Source of the DNA: an uncultured Treponema sp.
GTDB taxonomy: Bacteria > Spirochaetota > Spirochaetia > Treponematales > Treponemataceae
Direction of reading: 5' to 3'
Length of the DNA: 64,000 nt
Assembly (NCBI GenBank): GCA_947177175.1
Contig: CAMWTK010000005.1
Coordinates: 1-64,000 of the forward strand
The notes under the pieces are model-generated. The model had not been told where the DNA came from. It did no database searches and saw only the letters and a program-made list of their open reading frames with translations. Position numbers and translations under genes: made by a program. This document shows, piece by piece, positions 50,181 to 58,849 of the stretch; position 1 is the stretch's first letter, and every line of letters starts with the position of its first letter.

Positions 50181-51614
50181 TTATCCTTCCGCCCCGAATT
50201 TCTCAAGGATTCGCTGGCTTTCGTCGCTCATGGCAATCAGCACCAAATTGTCGCCCGTGGAAAACGTCGTGTTTCCTGTGGGAATCGTGTACGCCGTACT
50301 CGCGCCGCGCTGCACCATCAGCATGATGAATTTGCCGTTTTCCGCAATGTCCTTGAGCATTTCCCCGTTCACCTGCGATTTTTCAGTGACCGTGATTTCC
50401 AGGATTTCCAGCGTGCCGTCGCTCACCGTGTGAATGCCCGTAACGCTTGATCCGCGCAGATGGCTCATAATGCTGTCAACCACCGTGTCGCGCAACGGCA
50501 CGGCAACGCCGATGTCCAGCTTGTACGCAATGTCCGCAAATGCCGACGACGAAACAAGGCAAATCCCGTTCTTCACGCCCAACGACTTGATGAATGCCGC
50601 CATGACGATATTCATTTCGTAATTCGGAGTCACGCAAATGGACAGGTCGAACGAATCGATGCCTTCTTCCTGCAAAAACGCCTCGTCGGTCGCGTCCGCC
50701 CGGAACACCTTGACATCGGGAAATCGCTCCGCCGTCTGCTTTGCCAACGACTCGTCGCTGTCAATAATGACAAAATCCTGCGTCATTTTTTTCTGCAAGC
50801 CGAACAGCCGGGCAAACAGACTTTTTTTGCGCTGAATCAGCCGCTCCGCCACAATCGTGCCGATTCTGTTTGCCCCGATGAGCGCGATTTTGTTCAGCTT
50901 CTGCATTTTTGAGCCGCACAGCCGCAAGAATTCGGGCACGTCGGATTTTTTTGCCAGAATACCCAAATAATCGTCCGCCTTGATGACCGTCGAGCCGCTC
51001 GGAAGCGACGTTTCGTCCGCGCTTTCAATGTAGGCGACCAAAATGGGCTTTTGCGTGAGCGTGCGGAGATTCTGCAAGACCTGCCCGTCTACGGGACTTC
51101 CCGCCTCCACCGGAATGCGCACCAGCTCGTAATCGTCCCCGAACGGAATAACGTCCGTGAGCGCGCCATGCTCCACCGCATTGACGATTGCGTCCGCCGC
51201 CTCAACGTCGGGGTGAATCATAACGTCAATGCCGTACAGCGGGCGATGATTTTCGCCGAACGCGCCCGCATGTTTGCGCGTGGCATCCGCCGTGTTCACA
51301 TAATACGCGTAATTCCGCACGCGCGCAATTTTGAGCAGCTTCGGATAGACCGAATCCACGAGCGAACACGTAATCATGTTCACTTCGTCGCTGCTCGTCA
51401 CGCAGACCAATGCGTCCGCCTTTGCAAGCCCGGCTTCTTCAAGCGTGGTCAGATTGTTGCCGTCCGCCTGAATAACGTCGCAGTCAAGCCGGTTGGACGC
51501 ATGCCGCACGACTTCTTCGTCGTTATCGATAAGCACCACGTCGTTTTTTCCGTCAATCAGCCGTTTTGCCAGCTGAACGCCCGTAAATCCCGCGCCAATG
51601 ATAACGATTTTCAC
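50181..51614 (-). CDS. trkA: Potassium channel regulatory subunit TrkA
   Basis: This 477-aa cytosolic gating protein has two RCK units. Each begins with a nucleotide-binding loop (VIIGAGFTGVQLAKRL at the N-terminus and IALIGANRIGTIVAERL near residue 240) and ends in a TrkA-C domain. It binds NAD(H) or ATP/ADP and controls TrkH. The start is GTG 51614, 3 nt after the ECF S-component stop, with GGGGA upstream. It is followed by trkH. Confidence 0.95.
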   Translation of the reverse strand: MKIVIIGAGFTGVQLAKRLIDGKNDVVLIDNDEEVVRHASNRLDCDVIQADGNNLTTLEEAGLAKADALVCVTSSDEVNMITCSLVDSVYPKLLKIARVRNYAYYVNTADATRKHAGAFGENHRPLYGIDVMIHPDVEAADAIVNAVEHGALTDVIPFGDDYELVRIPVEAGSPVDGQVLQNLRTLTQKPILVAYIESADETSLPSGSTVIKADDYLGILAKKSDVPEFLRLCGSKMQKLNKIALIGANRIGTIVAERLIQRKKSLFARLFGLQKKMTQDFVIIDSDESLAKQTAERFPDVKVFRADATDEAFLQEEGIDSFDLSICVTPNYEMNIVMAAFIKSLGVKNGICLVSSSAFADIAYKLDIGVAVPLRDTVVDSIMSHLRGSSVTGIHTVSDGTLEILEITVTEKSQVNGEMLKDIAENGKFIMLMVQRGASTAYTIPTGNTTFSTGDNLVLIAMSDESQRILEKFGAEG

Positions 51615-51617
51615 GTG

Positions 51618-52256
51618 TTATTCCCCGTCAGTTTCTGCGTTCAGCTTTGCCTTTCCGTGTTTTGCCGCGCCGAGTGCCGTCAGCACCAGCCCCGTAATGA
51701 CCCCGCTGATACCGCCCTCGACCAACGCCGCCGGCGCGAACATCAGCAGAATGGCAATGTACGCCACATTCGCGAGCGACGGGAACTGCGCGACGGCATT
51801 CTCCACAATCGGCGCAATCTCGCCAAAATAAACCAGACAGAGCGACGCGAACACGCAAATCGTGTTGGTCAGCGAGCCAACCACCGCTGCAAGAATGCCC
51901 GCCACAATCTGCGGAACGTGCGGAATCTTTTTCAGCCCCGTAAAGACAAGCCACGTGACAACGGGAATTATCAGGCGCGGAACGATTGAACACAGCGGAT
52001 TCAAAAAATACGGGTCGAGCAGCGAAAGCGGCATGACCGCAGATTTTATCAGGCTCGACAGCCCGAACACAAAGCCCGTCAGCAACCCCGGAACAAGCCC
52101 GCCCAAAATCGTCGCCAGAATGACCGGCACTTGCAGAATCGTGTACGCAACCTGCGGGTTAATGCGGATATAGCCCAAGCCCGTCAGCATCATAACGATA
52201 ATCAGCGCGCTGAACGCCCCTGTAATCGCAATATTCCTGTTTTTGTTCGACATCAT
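51618..52256 (-). CDS. ECF transporter S component
   Basis: This 212-aa membrane protein has about six helices and the alternating Gly/Pro-rich pattern of ECF substrate-binding (S) components, with the N-terminal NIAITGAFSALIIVMM motif common to this group. It would bind a vitamin or related compound and use a shared energising module encoded elsewhere. The substrate cannot be read from sequence. ATG 52256 has GGAGG 6 nt upstream, and a TGCTATACT extended -10 just before offers an internal promoter. It sits between the ketoreductase and trkA on the same strand. Confidence 0.8.
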   Translation of the reverse strand: MMSNKNRNIAITGAFSALIIVMMLTGLGYIRINPQVAYTILQVPVILATILGGLVPGLLTGFVFGLSSLIKSAVMPLSLLDPYFLNPLCSIVPRLIIPVVTWLVFTGLKKIPHVPQIVAGILAAVVGSLTNTICVFASLCLVYFGEIAPIVENAVAQFPSLANVAYIAILLMFAPAALVEGGISGVITGLVLTALGAAKHGKAKLNAETDGE

Positions 52257-52289
52257 CTTTTGCCTCCACGCGTAGTATAGCAAATCGCA

Positions 52290-53030
52290 CTAGATTATGC
52301 CACCGTTCACGCCGATGACTTGCCGCGTAATATAGCCCGCCGCTTCGCTGAGCAGAAAGACCGCGAGCGCGGCGACCTCTTCGGGCTTTCCCGCACGACC
52401 CATGGGAATGGTCGGCAGGATATGCTCCGTGGGCGCGTCCTTGATCATCTCGGTTTCGATAATTCCGGGCGCAATGCAGTTCACGGTGATTTTCCGGCTG
52501 GCAAGCTCCACGGCGAGTGCCTTTGTCGCGCCGATGACTCCCGCCTTGCTCGCGCTGTAATTGACCTGCCCCCGATTGCCCATCACGCCGCTCACGCTCG
52601 AAATCGTGATAATCCGTCCGCGTTTTTTGCGGCACAGCGGCATGACAAGCGGCTTGAGTACATTATAGAATCCGTCCAAATTCGTGTGAATGACGCGATC
52701 CCAGTTGTCGTCGGTGAGCGCGGGAAACGCGTTGTCGGCGCAGATGCCCGCGTTGCAGACAATGCCCCAAAACGCGCCGTTCGCTTCGCTCCATGCCTCA
52801 AGTTTTGCGGCGCAGTCGGCACGGTCGCCCACATCAAACTGTATTGCCGTGGCCAAGCCGCCCGCCGCCGTAATCTCCGCGACCAATGCGTCAACGCTTG
52901 CTTTGCCACGGTTATAATGCGCCACCACCTCGTAGCCCGCCTGCGCCGCCGCAAGCGCAATCGCCCGCCCGATTCCGCCCGAAGCACCCGTGACCAGCAC
53001 TTTCTTTCCGTTCTGTCCGCCGTTTTCCAT
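52290..53030 (-). CDS. 3-oxoacyl-ACP reductase, aryl-polyene ApeQ-like
   Basis: This 246-aa short-chain dehydrogenase has the cofactor loop TGASGGIGRAIA, NAG in IVCNAGIC, Ser in ITISSVSG and the catalytic YSASKAGVIGATKAL. It reduces 3-oxoacyl-ACP. It is the last of a four-gene series (DUF3261-like lipoprotein, KS, DH, KR) whose order resembles the ApeN-O-P-Q core of aryl-polyene clusters. The start is 5 nt after the dehydratase stop, with GGAG upstream. A second FabG copy is at 24260. General FabG activity is sure; the specialised pathway is inferred. Confidence 0.88.
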   Translation of the reverse strand: MENGGQNGKKVLVTGASGGIGRAIALAAAQAGYEVVAHYNRGKASVDALVAEITAAGGLATAIQFDVGDRADCAAKLEAWSEANGAFWGIVCNAGICADNAFPALTDDNWDRVIHTNLDGFYNVLKPLVMPLCRKKRGRIITISSVSGVMGNRGQVNYSASKAGVIGATKALAVELASRKITVNCIAPGIIETEMIKDAPTEHILPTIPMGRAGKPEEVAALAVFLLSEAAGYITRQVIGVNGGII

Positions 53031-53035
53031 AGCGA

Positions 53036-53485
53036 TTATTGCTCCTCCCTTACTTCAAGCACCGTGAGCTTTCCGCTGCCGATTGCCGCACCGTCCACGC
53101 TGACATCTGCCACAAAGGTATACACGTTGCCCGCTTCGCCCGTCCGCTCCGCGCGGATGCTCACGACCTGCCCCGCCCTGACAATCGGTACGGAAAACGT
53201 GAGCGAGGACACGCTCAAGATAAATCCCATGCGCACGGGCAGATTATGCTCGCGCACCACAATGCCCGTCAGCGCGGAAATCGTCTGCGCAATAAACTCG
53301 AACAGCACATAATTCGGTATGCCGGAAGCCGCCTTGTCGTAGAACAGGCAGGATTCGCGCACGACCGTCTCAGAAGCAATGTTCCATGCCGCCGAATCGT
53401 AATCGGTAATGCGGTCGATCAAAAACATCTTGCCCTTGTGCGGCACAAGCGTTATCAGCTCGTCTTTTTCAATCACTCTGCCCAT
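53036..53485 (-). CDS. Hot-dog dehydratase, ApeP/FabA-like
   Basis: This 149-aa single hot-dog domain protein starts with VPHKGKMFLIDRI (His16), a pattern seen in the ApeI/ApeP and FabA-like 3-hydroxyacyl-ACP dehydratases, followed by the helix FEFIAQTISALTG. The GHFPG-type motif of FabZ is not present, which separates it from the FabZ at 23483. ATG 53485 overlaps the ketosynthase stop by one base (TAATG), with AGGGA upstream. The likely role is dehydration in a dedicated polyene or fatty-acyl pathway. Confidence 0.75.
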   Translation of the reverse strand: MGRVIEKDELITLVPHKGKMFLIDRITDYDSAAWNIASETVVRESCLFYDKAASGIPNYVLFEFIAQTISALTGIVVREHNLPVRMGFILSVSSLTFSVPIVRAGQVVSIRAERTGEAGNVYTFVADVSVDGAAIGSGKLTVLEVREEQ

Positions 53486-54684
53486 TATTCGTTTCCCTTG
53501 CCGTGGCGTTTGATAATCAAGCTCACGTTGCAGCCGCCGAACGCAAAACTGTTGCTCATGCAGCAGGCGATATGCCGTTGCGGCCGCGTGTCGGCAACAA
53601 AATTGAGGCGCGGGAAATCGTCGGCAAACACGCCGTCCCACACATGCACGGGCAGCCGCTGCCGCTGAATCGCCAGAAAACACGCCGCAAGCTCCAACGC
53701 GCCCGCCGCGCCGAGCGTGTGTCCCGTTATCGCCTTGGTGGAACTGACCGGGACGGCACGGGACGCGAACACGGCATCCACGGTCTTTGCTTCCATGCTG
53801 TCGTTCAGTTTTGTACCCGTGCCGTGCAGGTTCACATAATCGATGTCGTCCGCCGCAATGCCCGCGTCGTCCAAAGCCGCCCGCATTGCCTGCGCCGCAC
53901 CGCTGCCGTCCGCAAGGGGCGCGGTCATGTGGCTGGCATCGGAACTTTCGCCCGCACCGGCAAGCACGATGTCCGTATCGTCCAAATCGTCCTTGCTCAC
54001 CACAAAAAACGCCGCGCCTTCGCCCAACGTAATGCCCGCACGGTTCGCGCTAAAGGGATTTGTCTTTTCCGGGCTGATTGCCTCAAGACTATCAAAGCCG
54101 AGCAACGTCGTGGGAGAAGCGATGTCAACGCCACCGGCAATCACCGCGTCGCACACGCCCGCACGAATCAGCTGCCGCGCCGTAACGAGTGCCGTCGCGC
54201 TTGACGAACACGCCGTGGCAAAACTGAGCGAAACGCCCGTCACGCCGAATTTCCGCGCCGCGAATGCCGCCGGATAATCCGCGCCCTGCACGGCAAGAGC
54301 GTAGCCCGCCGGAAACGCGCCGTCCGTCCACAGTGCGCGGTGTCCTTCAAACGAACGCGCCGAGCCGTTGTCGCACTGCCCCACGCACACGCCGATCCTG
54401 TCCGCGCCGTACCGCGCCATGGCAGCCGACACGACCGGGGCAAGCTGCGCGAGCGCGCCGTCCAAAATCTGCAAGACGCGCATGTCGTACTTGTCGCCGG
54501 TCGGACGCAACACGCCTTGGGCAATCTGCCCCGCCCCAAAGGAACGTTCGTTTCCGTCGCCGTCCGTGCCGCACGAAACGCGCACCAAGCCGGAGCGGTC
54601 GCCCGCCACAAGCGCGTCAAAAAATGCCGCCGCGCCACTGCCCGCACTGCACAGCACCGCCGGGCGCGAAAGATAGGCTTGCAT
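53485..54684 (-). CDS. Beta-ketoacyl-ACP synthase, ApeO-like
   Basis: This 399-aa condensing enzyme has an intact triad: Cys159 in FATACSSSA, His287 in LHGTGTKLND, and His322 in TKAITGHTLGAAG. The N-terminal region is divergent from FabF, as in ApeO-type ketosynthases. It starts one base inside the lipoprotein stop (TGATG) and ends one base into the dehydratase start, so the three are tightly coupled. It differs from the KS fusion at 25008 by having one domain only. Confidence 0.9.
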   Translation of the reverse strand: MQAYLSRPAVLCSAGSGAAAFFDALVAGDRSGLVRVSCGTDGDGNERSFGAGQIAQGVLRPTGDKYDMRVLQILDGALAQLAPVVSAAMARYGADRIGVCVGQCDNGSARSFEGHRALWTDGAFPAGYALAVQGADYPAAFAARKFGVTGVSLSFATACSSSATALVTARQLIRAGVCDAVIAGGVDIASPTTLLGFDSLEAISPEKTNPFSANRAGITLGEGAAFFVVSKDDLDDTDIVLAGAGESSDASHMTAPLADGSGAAQAMRAALDDAGIAADDIDYVNLHGTGTKLNDSMEAKTVDAVFASRAVPVSSTKAITGHTLGAAGALELAACFLAIQRQRLPVHVWDGVFADDFPRLNFVADTRPQRHIACCMSNSFAFGGCNVSLIIKRHGKGNE

Positions 54685-55265
54685 CAGAACGCGCCCTGCA
54701 ACAGATAGGAATACCCGCGCAAGACATTCGTATACGCAATCGTATCCGCAGATTTTTCTATATGAATGATCTCGCGGTCGCCGTCAAAAATGCCGCGCGT
54801 CTCGCCGCCGTCCGCAGCAGAAACCTCAAGGCACAGACCAATCGCCTCAAGTGCCGCGCGCACCGCGTCCGCGCGGTACAGGCAGAACTGCACATCCGCC
54901 ACAATGTATTCCGCCTCGACCGCCGACGGAAACAACGCCGTATTGAACACGACCAAATCATTGTTGTAATTCAGCTCGCCCACCGTCGTGCCGAATTCAT
55001 TGAGCATCGTCAGCGAAAGTACGTCGCCGTCGGCAATCAGCAGGCAGTCCGACTCAAACGCCCGCGCGCCGAACGTTGCCGTAATGTGCTGCACGGCATC
55101 AACGTCTTTTTCGCGCAGTGCCGTGGGCAACAGCTGAAACGTCGCCTTGTCCGTCACGTACACGGGATTAAGTTTTGCCCCCGCCGCGCCTTTTGCCGAG
55201 CCGCAGGAAAGCACCACGCCACACGCCGCCACGAGCAGCAGCACGATAGTCTGTCTCCGCATCAT
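54684..55265 (-). CDS. DUF3261-like lipoprotein (ApeN-like)
   Basis: This 193-aa protein has a lipoprotein signal: MMRRQTIVLLLVAAC then LSCG, so the acylated Cys is 15 or 21. The mature part has a LLPTALREKD motif, a VLSLTMLNEFGTTVGELNYNN region and a late VADVQFCLYRADAV strand-helix, matching my recollection of DUF3261, the outer-membrane lipoprotein encoded in aryl-polyene loci. Proteins of this family are thought to help place the lipid product in the outer membrane. It lies 12 nt after the unknown gene stop. DUF3261 membership is a strong impression, not a profile result. Confidence 0.65.
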   Translation of the reverse strand: MMRRQTIVLLLVAACGVVLSCGSAKGAAGAKLNPVYVTDKATFQLLPTALREKDVDAVQHITATFGARAFESDCLLIADGDVLSLTMLNEFGTTVGELNYNNDLVVFNTALFPSAVEAEYIVADVQFCLYRADAVRAALEAIGLCLEVSAADGGETRGIFDGDREIIHIEKSADTIAYTNVLRGYSYLLQGAF

Positions 55266-55277
55266 CCACCGCCCGAA

Positions 55278-57008
55278 TCAATAGCCGTCGCTCATCGCAC
55301 GGTTCAAGTCGCGCTGATACAATTCCGCGTAGACCATGCTGCGTTTTTTCAGGTCGTCTTTCTTTTCCTGCGCAAACGGCACAAACCGCCAGAAAATCGC
55401 GCGCAGTTTTTTGTCCATGACCTGCGTGCCGTTCGCCTCTTTGGTCATCCACAGCACGTAATCGGCAATAAAGAACGATTTGAGGTCGCCCTTGAGCTTC
55501 TGCTCTTCTATCCACTGATAGTATTGCCCCGTCAGCCCTTCTTCCATCCAGTAGAACGACGCTTTTTCCTTGGCGACCTGCCAGCGCAAGTCGGCAACCG
55601 CCATGAGCAGCGACACTTTCAAATCACGCGGATACATCGGCACGACAATCCTGCCGCGGCTCGTAACCCGGTTGTAGCGGTCGAACGGCTCCCAGCAGAA
55701 ACCAAAATCGCCGTAGGTGGGCAACAGCAGCACGTACGGAACAATGCGGTTCGGCGTATTCTTGTGAATACGGTGGAACGCAGTCGGGTCAATCGATTCA
55801 ATCCAATGGAGCGTGTTGATGACGTTCTCGCGGAAGCCGGTCAGCTGGGGAATACAATGGTAGAATTCGCGCGTGAACACGGGGAACTGATTTCCCTTGC
55901 GCCCGATAGTCATCTTTGCCATTTGGCGCACCGTGTTGTATTCCACTTCCAAATCGGCATTGCTCACTTCCATCGTCATCGACTGCTCGTTCATTTTTGC
56001 GTTCAGCGAATTTGCCGTCGTCTTTGCCTCTTCCAATTCCCGCAGATACGTGACGATTTCTTTGTTGTTCCGTTGCAGCGCGCGCAGCCGTTCTTGAATG
56101 TCGCCGAACAGCTTTAACTGCGCTTCCGTGTACGCGGACGTATGCGGCTCAAGATTGGGCAACGGAAAATGATTGCACAGCGCGTCTATCCGACCGCGCA
56201 GCTCAGACTCGAGCGCGTGACGCTCGCTTTCCTTGCCGGTCAGCATATTCTCCGCCGTCTGCAACTTGCCGTCGTTCTTGCCTTTGAGCGAAAGCAACTG
56301 CTGCTGATTCGCGCCGCCCGCCGCTTTTTTGGGACGCGCCTCGTCAGTGGCAGAGAGCGTCAGCCGCCCCGAACCGATGTCGCGGAACCATTCGTCCATA
56401 TAATACACCGGCTCGCCCGTGTTGTTTTCCAAAATGACCGTAGAAAAGAGCTGCTTCTGCTCCGGCGTAAAAAGCGACGGCAGCACCACGCCAAAACGCA
56501 GCAGCATCCGCTTTGGATTGGGAATCGACTTGCTGACCGCCTTGGGCGCGATGTTCTTTACCAGTTCCCAAAATGCCGTCACAATCTGCTGCCGGTACAC
56601 CGTGCGGTCCTTGGGATCTTGGCAGACCAGATATTTTGAGAGGATTTTATGCACGCGCTGTGCCGCCTCGCCTTCGCCCATGAGCGCAGTCTTATAATAC
56701 GTCTTGTCGTCAAAAATATGGTTTGACTCGTCTTCGTAGCATTTTTCTATCGGCGTAAAACTCGTAACGCGGAAATCAACCTTGGCAAGCGGATTCTCAT
56801 CGTCCCTGCCCATTTCCGACGGCAACTTTGCGTTCGGCATTCTGGCCGAAGCGTTGCGCGAATCCGACAAGCCGGGGACACTGGACATATTCGTAACATC
56901 TTCCACCGCGTTTTCGTCAAAAGCAACCTGCGGCATTTCCGGCTGATTTGCCGCCGCCTCGGCAAGCAGCTCCGCAATAGTCGGGTCTAAATCCATATCG
57001 TCGGTCAT
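55278..57008 (-). CDS. Unrecognised protein heading the KS-DH-KR operon
   Basis: I do not recognise this 576-aa protein. It has no signal peptide or membrane helix. The N-terminal ~90 residues are acidic and low-complexity. A helical region follows (about 115-200), then a coiled coil around residues 235-345 (LESELRGRIDALC through QRNNKEIVTYLRELEE). The C-terminal 200 residues are folded and rich in aromatic residues (FGFCWEPFDRYN, VVPMYPRDLK). ATG 57008 is 7 nt after GGAGAA; an upstream in-frame ATG is less likely. It is the first gene of the run with the lipoprotein, KS, DH and KR, so a structural or regulatory link is possible. Confidence 0.75.
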   Translation of the reverse strand: MTDDMDLDPTIAELLAEAAANQPEMPQVAFDENAVEDVTNMSSVPGLSDSRNASARMPNAKLPSEMGRDDENPLAKVDFRVTSFTPIEKCYEDESNHIFDDKTYYKTALMGEGEAAQRVHKILSKYLVCQDPKDRTVYRQQIVTAFWELVKNIAPKAVSKSIPNPKRMLLRFGVVLPSLFTPEQKQLFSTVILENNTGEPVYYMDEWFRDIGSGRLTLSATDEARPKKAAGGANQQQLLSLKGKNDGKLQTAENMLTGKESERHALESELRGRIDALCNHFPLPNLEPHTSAYTEAQLKLFGDIQERLRALQRNNKEIVTYLRELEEAKTTANSLNAKMNEQSMTMEVSNADLEVEYNTVRQMAKMTIGRKGNQFPVFTREFYHCIPQLTGFRENVINTLHWIESIDPTAFHRIHKNTPNRIVPYVLLLPTYGDFGFCWEPFDRYNRVTSRGRIVVPMYPRDLKVSLLMAVADLRWQVAKEKASFYWMEEGLTGQYYQWIEEQKLKGDLKSFFIADYVLWMTKEANGTQVMDKKLRAIFWRFVPFAQEKKDDLKKRSMVYAELYQRDLNRAMSDGY

Positions 57009-57105
57009 TTCTTTCTCCACATAACAAAGCGTCATTTCATTGTATCACAGGTTGGGATTTTTTAGAAGAACATAAAAAAGAAATTATGACGCACGAACAT
57101 CGCAC

Positions 57106-57134
57106 TTGACCATGCCATAGTTCCAAATTACAAT
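57106..57134 (+). promoter_or_regulatory. Promoter of sugar kinase gene
   Basis: TTGACC (57106-57111), a 17-bp spacer and TACAAT (57129-57134) lie 32 nt before ATG 57167. GAGGAA is the ribosome site. Confidence 0.65.
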
Positions 57135-57166
57135 AGAAGAGAAACAACATACCACGAGGAAATGCC

Positions 57167-58192
57167 ATGGCAGACAAAGATTTTGATTTAATCACGTTCG
57201 GAGAAATCATGCTCCGCCTTTCGCCGCCCACCAACCAACGCATTGGCCGCTGCGACTCGTTTGAAAAACACGCGGGCGGCGCGGAACTCAACGTGGCTTC
57301 GGGTGTCTCGCTGCTCGGTCTGCGCACGGGTGTCATCACGCAGCTGCCGCACAACGACATCGGCTTTTTTGTCAAGAACCGCATCCGCTTCAGCGGCGTG
57401 AGCGACGATTTTATCATCTTTGACGACAACCCCGACGCGCGGCTCGGCATTTACTTCTATGAGAACGGCGCGTATCCGCGCAAGCCCAAAGTCGTGTACG
57501 ACCGCCGCCACTCCTCAATCTGGAAGATGAAGCTGGAAGACGTGCCCGAAAGCGTGTACGCTTCCACCAAAATGTTCTATACGTCGGGCATTACGCTCGC
57601 CGTCTCAGAAAACCTGCGCACCATTGCCATTGAAATGATAAAAAAATTCAAGCAGAACGGCGCGCAGATCGCCTTTGACGTAAACTATCGCGCCACGCTC
57701 TGGGACGAAGCGACCGCACGGGAGACGATTAAAAAAGTCCTGCCGTTCGTGGACATTCTTTTTATTTCAGAAGAAAGCTGCCGCCGCATGTTCCAAAAAA
57801 CCGGCACGTTGCAAGACATGCACCGCGAATTCTGCAAGGACTTTCCCAATATCCAATACATCGCCTCGTCTGAGCGCGAAGTCATCTCGCCCAAAAACCA
57901 TTCGTTCACGTCAACGGTCTACAGCCATGCCAACAACACGTTCTACACCGAAGAGCCGTACCGCAACATCGACGTAGTTGACCGAATCGGCAGCGGCGAC
58001 GCGTTCTGCGCGGGCGTGCTGTTCGGACTGCTCAAATACGGCGACCCAAAAATGGCCATGGAATTCGGCAACGCCACCTGCGCCACCAAGAACACCGTTT
58101 TTGGCGACCTGCTCATCTCCGACTTCAACGAAATCAGCGCGATGATTGCCTCCCACAAAGACAAAGGCCGCCAAAGCGAAATGAACCGCTAG
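57167..58192 (+). CDS. PfkB-family carbohydrate kinase (KDG-kinase-like)
   Basis: This 341-aa ribokinase-fold sugar kinase has the N-terminal GEIMLRLSPPTNQRI and GGAELNVASGVSLLG motifs and the C-terminal catalytic DRIGSGDAFCAGVLFGLL (anion hole plus base Asp). The closest functional type is 2-keto-3-deoxygluconate kinase, but the substrate is not sure. It phosphorylates a sugar or keto-sugar with ATP. It has its own promoter and GAGGAA ribosome site and is monocistronic; no adjacent sugar-acid pathway gene is seen. Confidence 0.85.
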   Translation: MADKDFDLITFGEIMLRLSPPTNQRIGRCDSFEKHAGGAELNVASGVSLLGLRTGVITQLPHNDIGFFVKNRIRFSGVSDDFIIFDDNPDARLGIYFYENGAYPRKPKVVYDRRHSSIWKMKLEDVPESVYASTKMFYTSGITLAVSENLRTIAIEMIKKFKQNGAQIAFDVNYRATLWDEATARETIKKVLPFVDILFISEESCRRMFQKTGTLQDMHREFCKDFPNIQYIASSEREVISPKNHSFTSTVYSHANNTFYTEEPYRNIDVVDRIGSGDAFCAGVLFGLLKYGDPKMAMEFGNATCATKNTVFGDLLISDFNEISAMIASHKDKGRQSEMNR

Positions 58193-58278
58193 CCGTTCGG
58201 CAACGCACTCCCGCGCGGACAGGTTTGCCGTGCGCGCGGGAGCGTCCGCCCTGCTTTCGTTGTTTTTCCGCTTTTCCC

Positions 58279-58320
58279 TTTACTTTCTGCTTGATTCGTT
58301 ATATATTACTAGTGTACTAG
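58279..58320 (+). promoter_or_regulatory. Promoter and dyad operator of the Rrf2 gene
   Basis: TTTACT (58279-58284), a 17-bp spacer and TATATT (58302-58307) are followed at once by the dyad CTAGTGTACTAG (58309-58320) covering the expected transcription start. This layout suits autorepression by Rrf2. Confidence 0.55.
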
Positions 58321-58334
58321 GAAATAAAGGGATT

Positions 58335-58772
58335 ATGAAGATTTCAACGCGGGGACGCTACGCCCTCAGGTTTATGATTGATTTGGCACAGCACGACAAC
58401 GGCACGTATATCGCACTCAAAGACGTGTCCGCACGGCAGAATATTTCCATTAAATACCTTGAACAAATCACGTCGCTTCTGAGCAAGTTCGGTCTGCTGC
58501 TCAGCGTGCGCGGCCCGCAAGGCGGCTACAAACTGGCAAAACGCCCCGAAGCATACAGCGTGGGCGAAATCCTGCGCATTACCGAAGGCTCGCTCGCGTC
58601 CGTCTCGTGCCTGGAGACACCCGTCAACACCTGCCCGCGCAAGGATTCCTGCCCGACGCTCAAACTGTGGCAAGGGCTGAACAAAGTAATTACCGACTAC
58701 CTCGCGGGCATTACGCTTGACGACCTTATCCACAGCGACACGGAAAGCGAATATTTTAACTACATGATTTAG
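58335..58772 (+). CDS. Rrf2-family regulator (IscR/CymR-like)
   Basis: This 145-aa winged-helix regulator has the N-terminal MKISTRGRYALRFMIDLA typical of Rrf2 proteins, the DNA-reading helix near SIKYLEQI, the wing VRGPQGGYKLA, and three Cys in SCLETPVNTCPRKDSC that match the Fe-S ligand positions of IscR. It may sense Fe-S status or, like CymR, cysteine supply. Cysteine synthase follows 77 nt downstream with its own dyad-bearing promoter, so cysK is the likely target. The start ATG 58335 is set by the conserved N-terminus; AAAGG lies upstream. Confidence 0.9.
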   Translation: MKISTRGRYALRFMIDLAQHDNGTYIALKDVSARQNISIKYLEQITSLLSKFGLLLSVRGPQGGYKLAKRPEAYSVGEILRITEGSLASVSCLETPVNTCPRKDSCPTLKLWQGLNKVITDYLAGITLDDLIHSDTESEYFNYMI

Positions 58773-58793
58773 CACGATTTTTCGGCAAAGCAG

Positions 58794-58832
58794 TTGACTT
58801 TTATCGCAACATAACCTATCATTCCTATAGGT
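58794..58832 (+). promoter_or_regulatory. cysK promoter with overlapping dyad
   Basis: TTGACT (58794-58799), a 17-bp spacer and TATCAT (58817-58822). The inverted repeat ACCTAT-N7-ATAGGT (58814-58832) covers the -10 and the likely start site, as expected for a repressor such as the adjacent Rrf2 protein. Confidence 0.65.
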
Positions 58833-58849
58833 AATTAAGAGGAGGCTAT

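Noticed and set aside
52257-52289. Riboswitch before the ECF S component
   Set aside because: The gap is only about 33 nt and holds a -10 box and a ribosome site, leaving no room.
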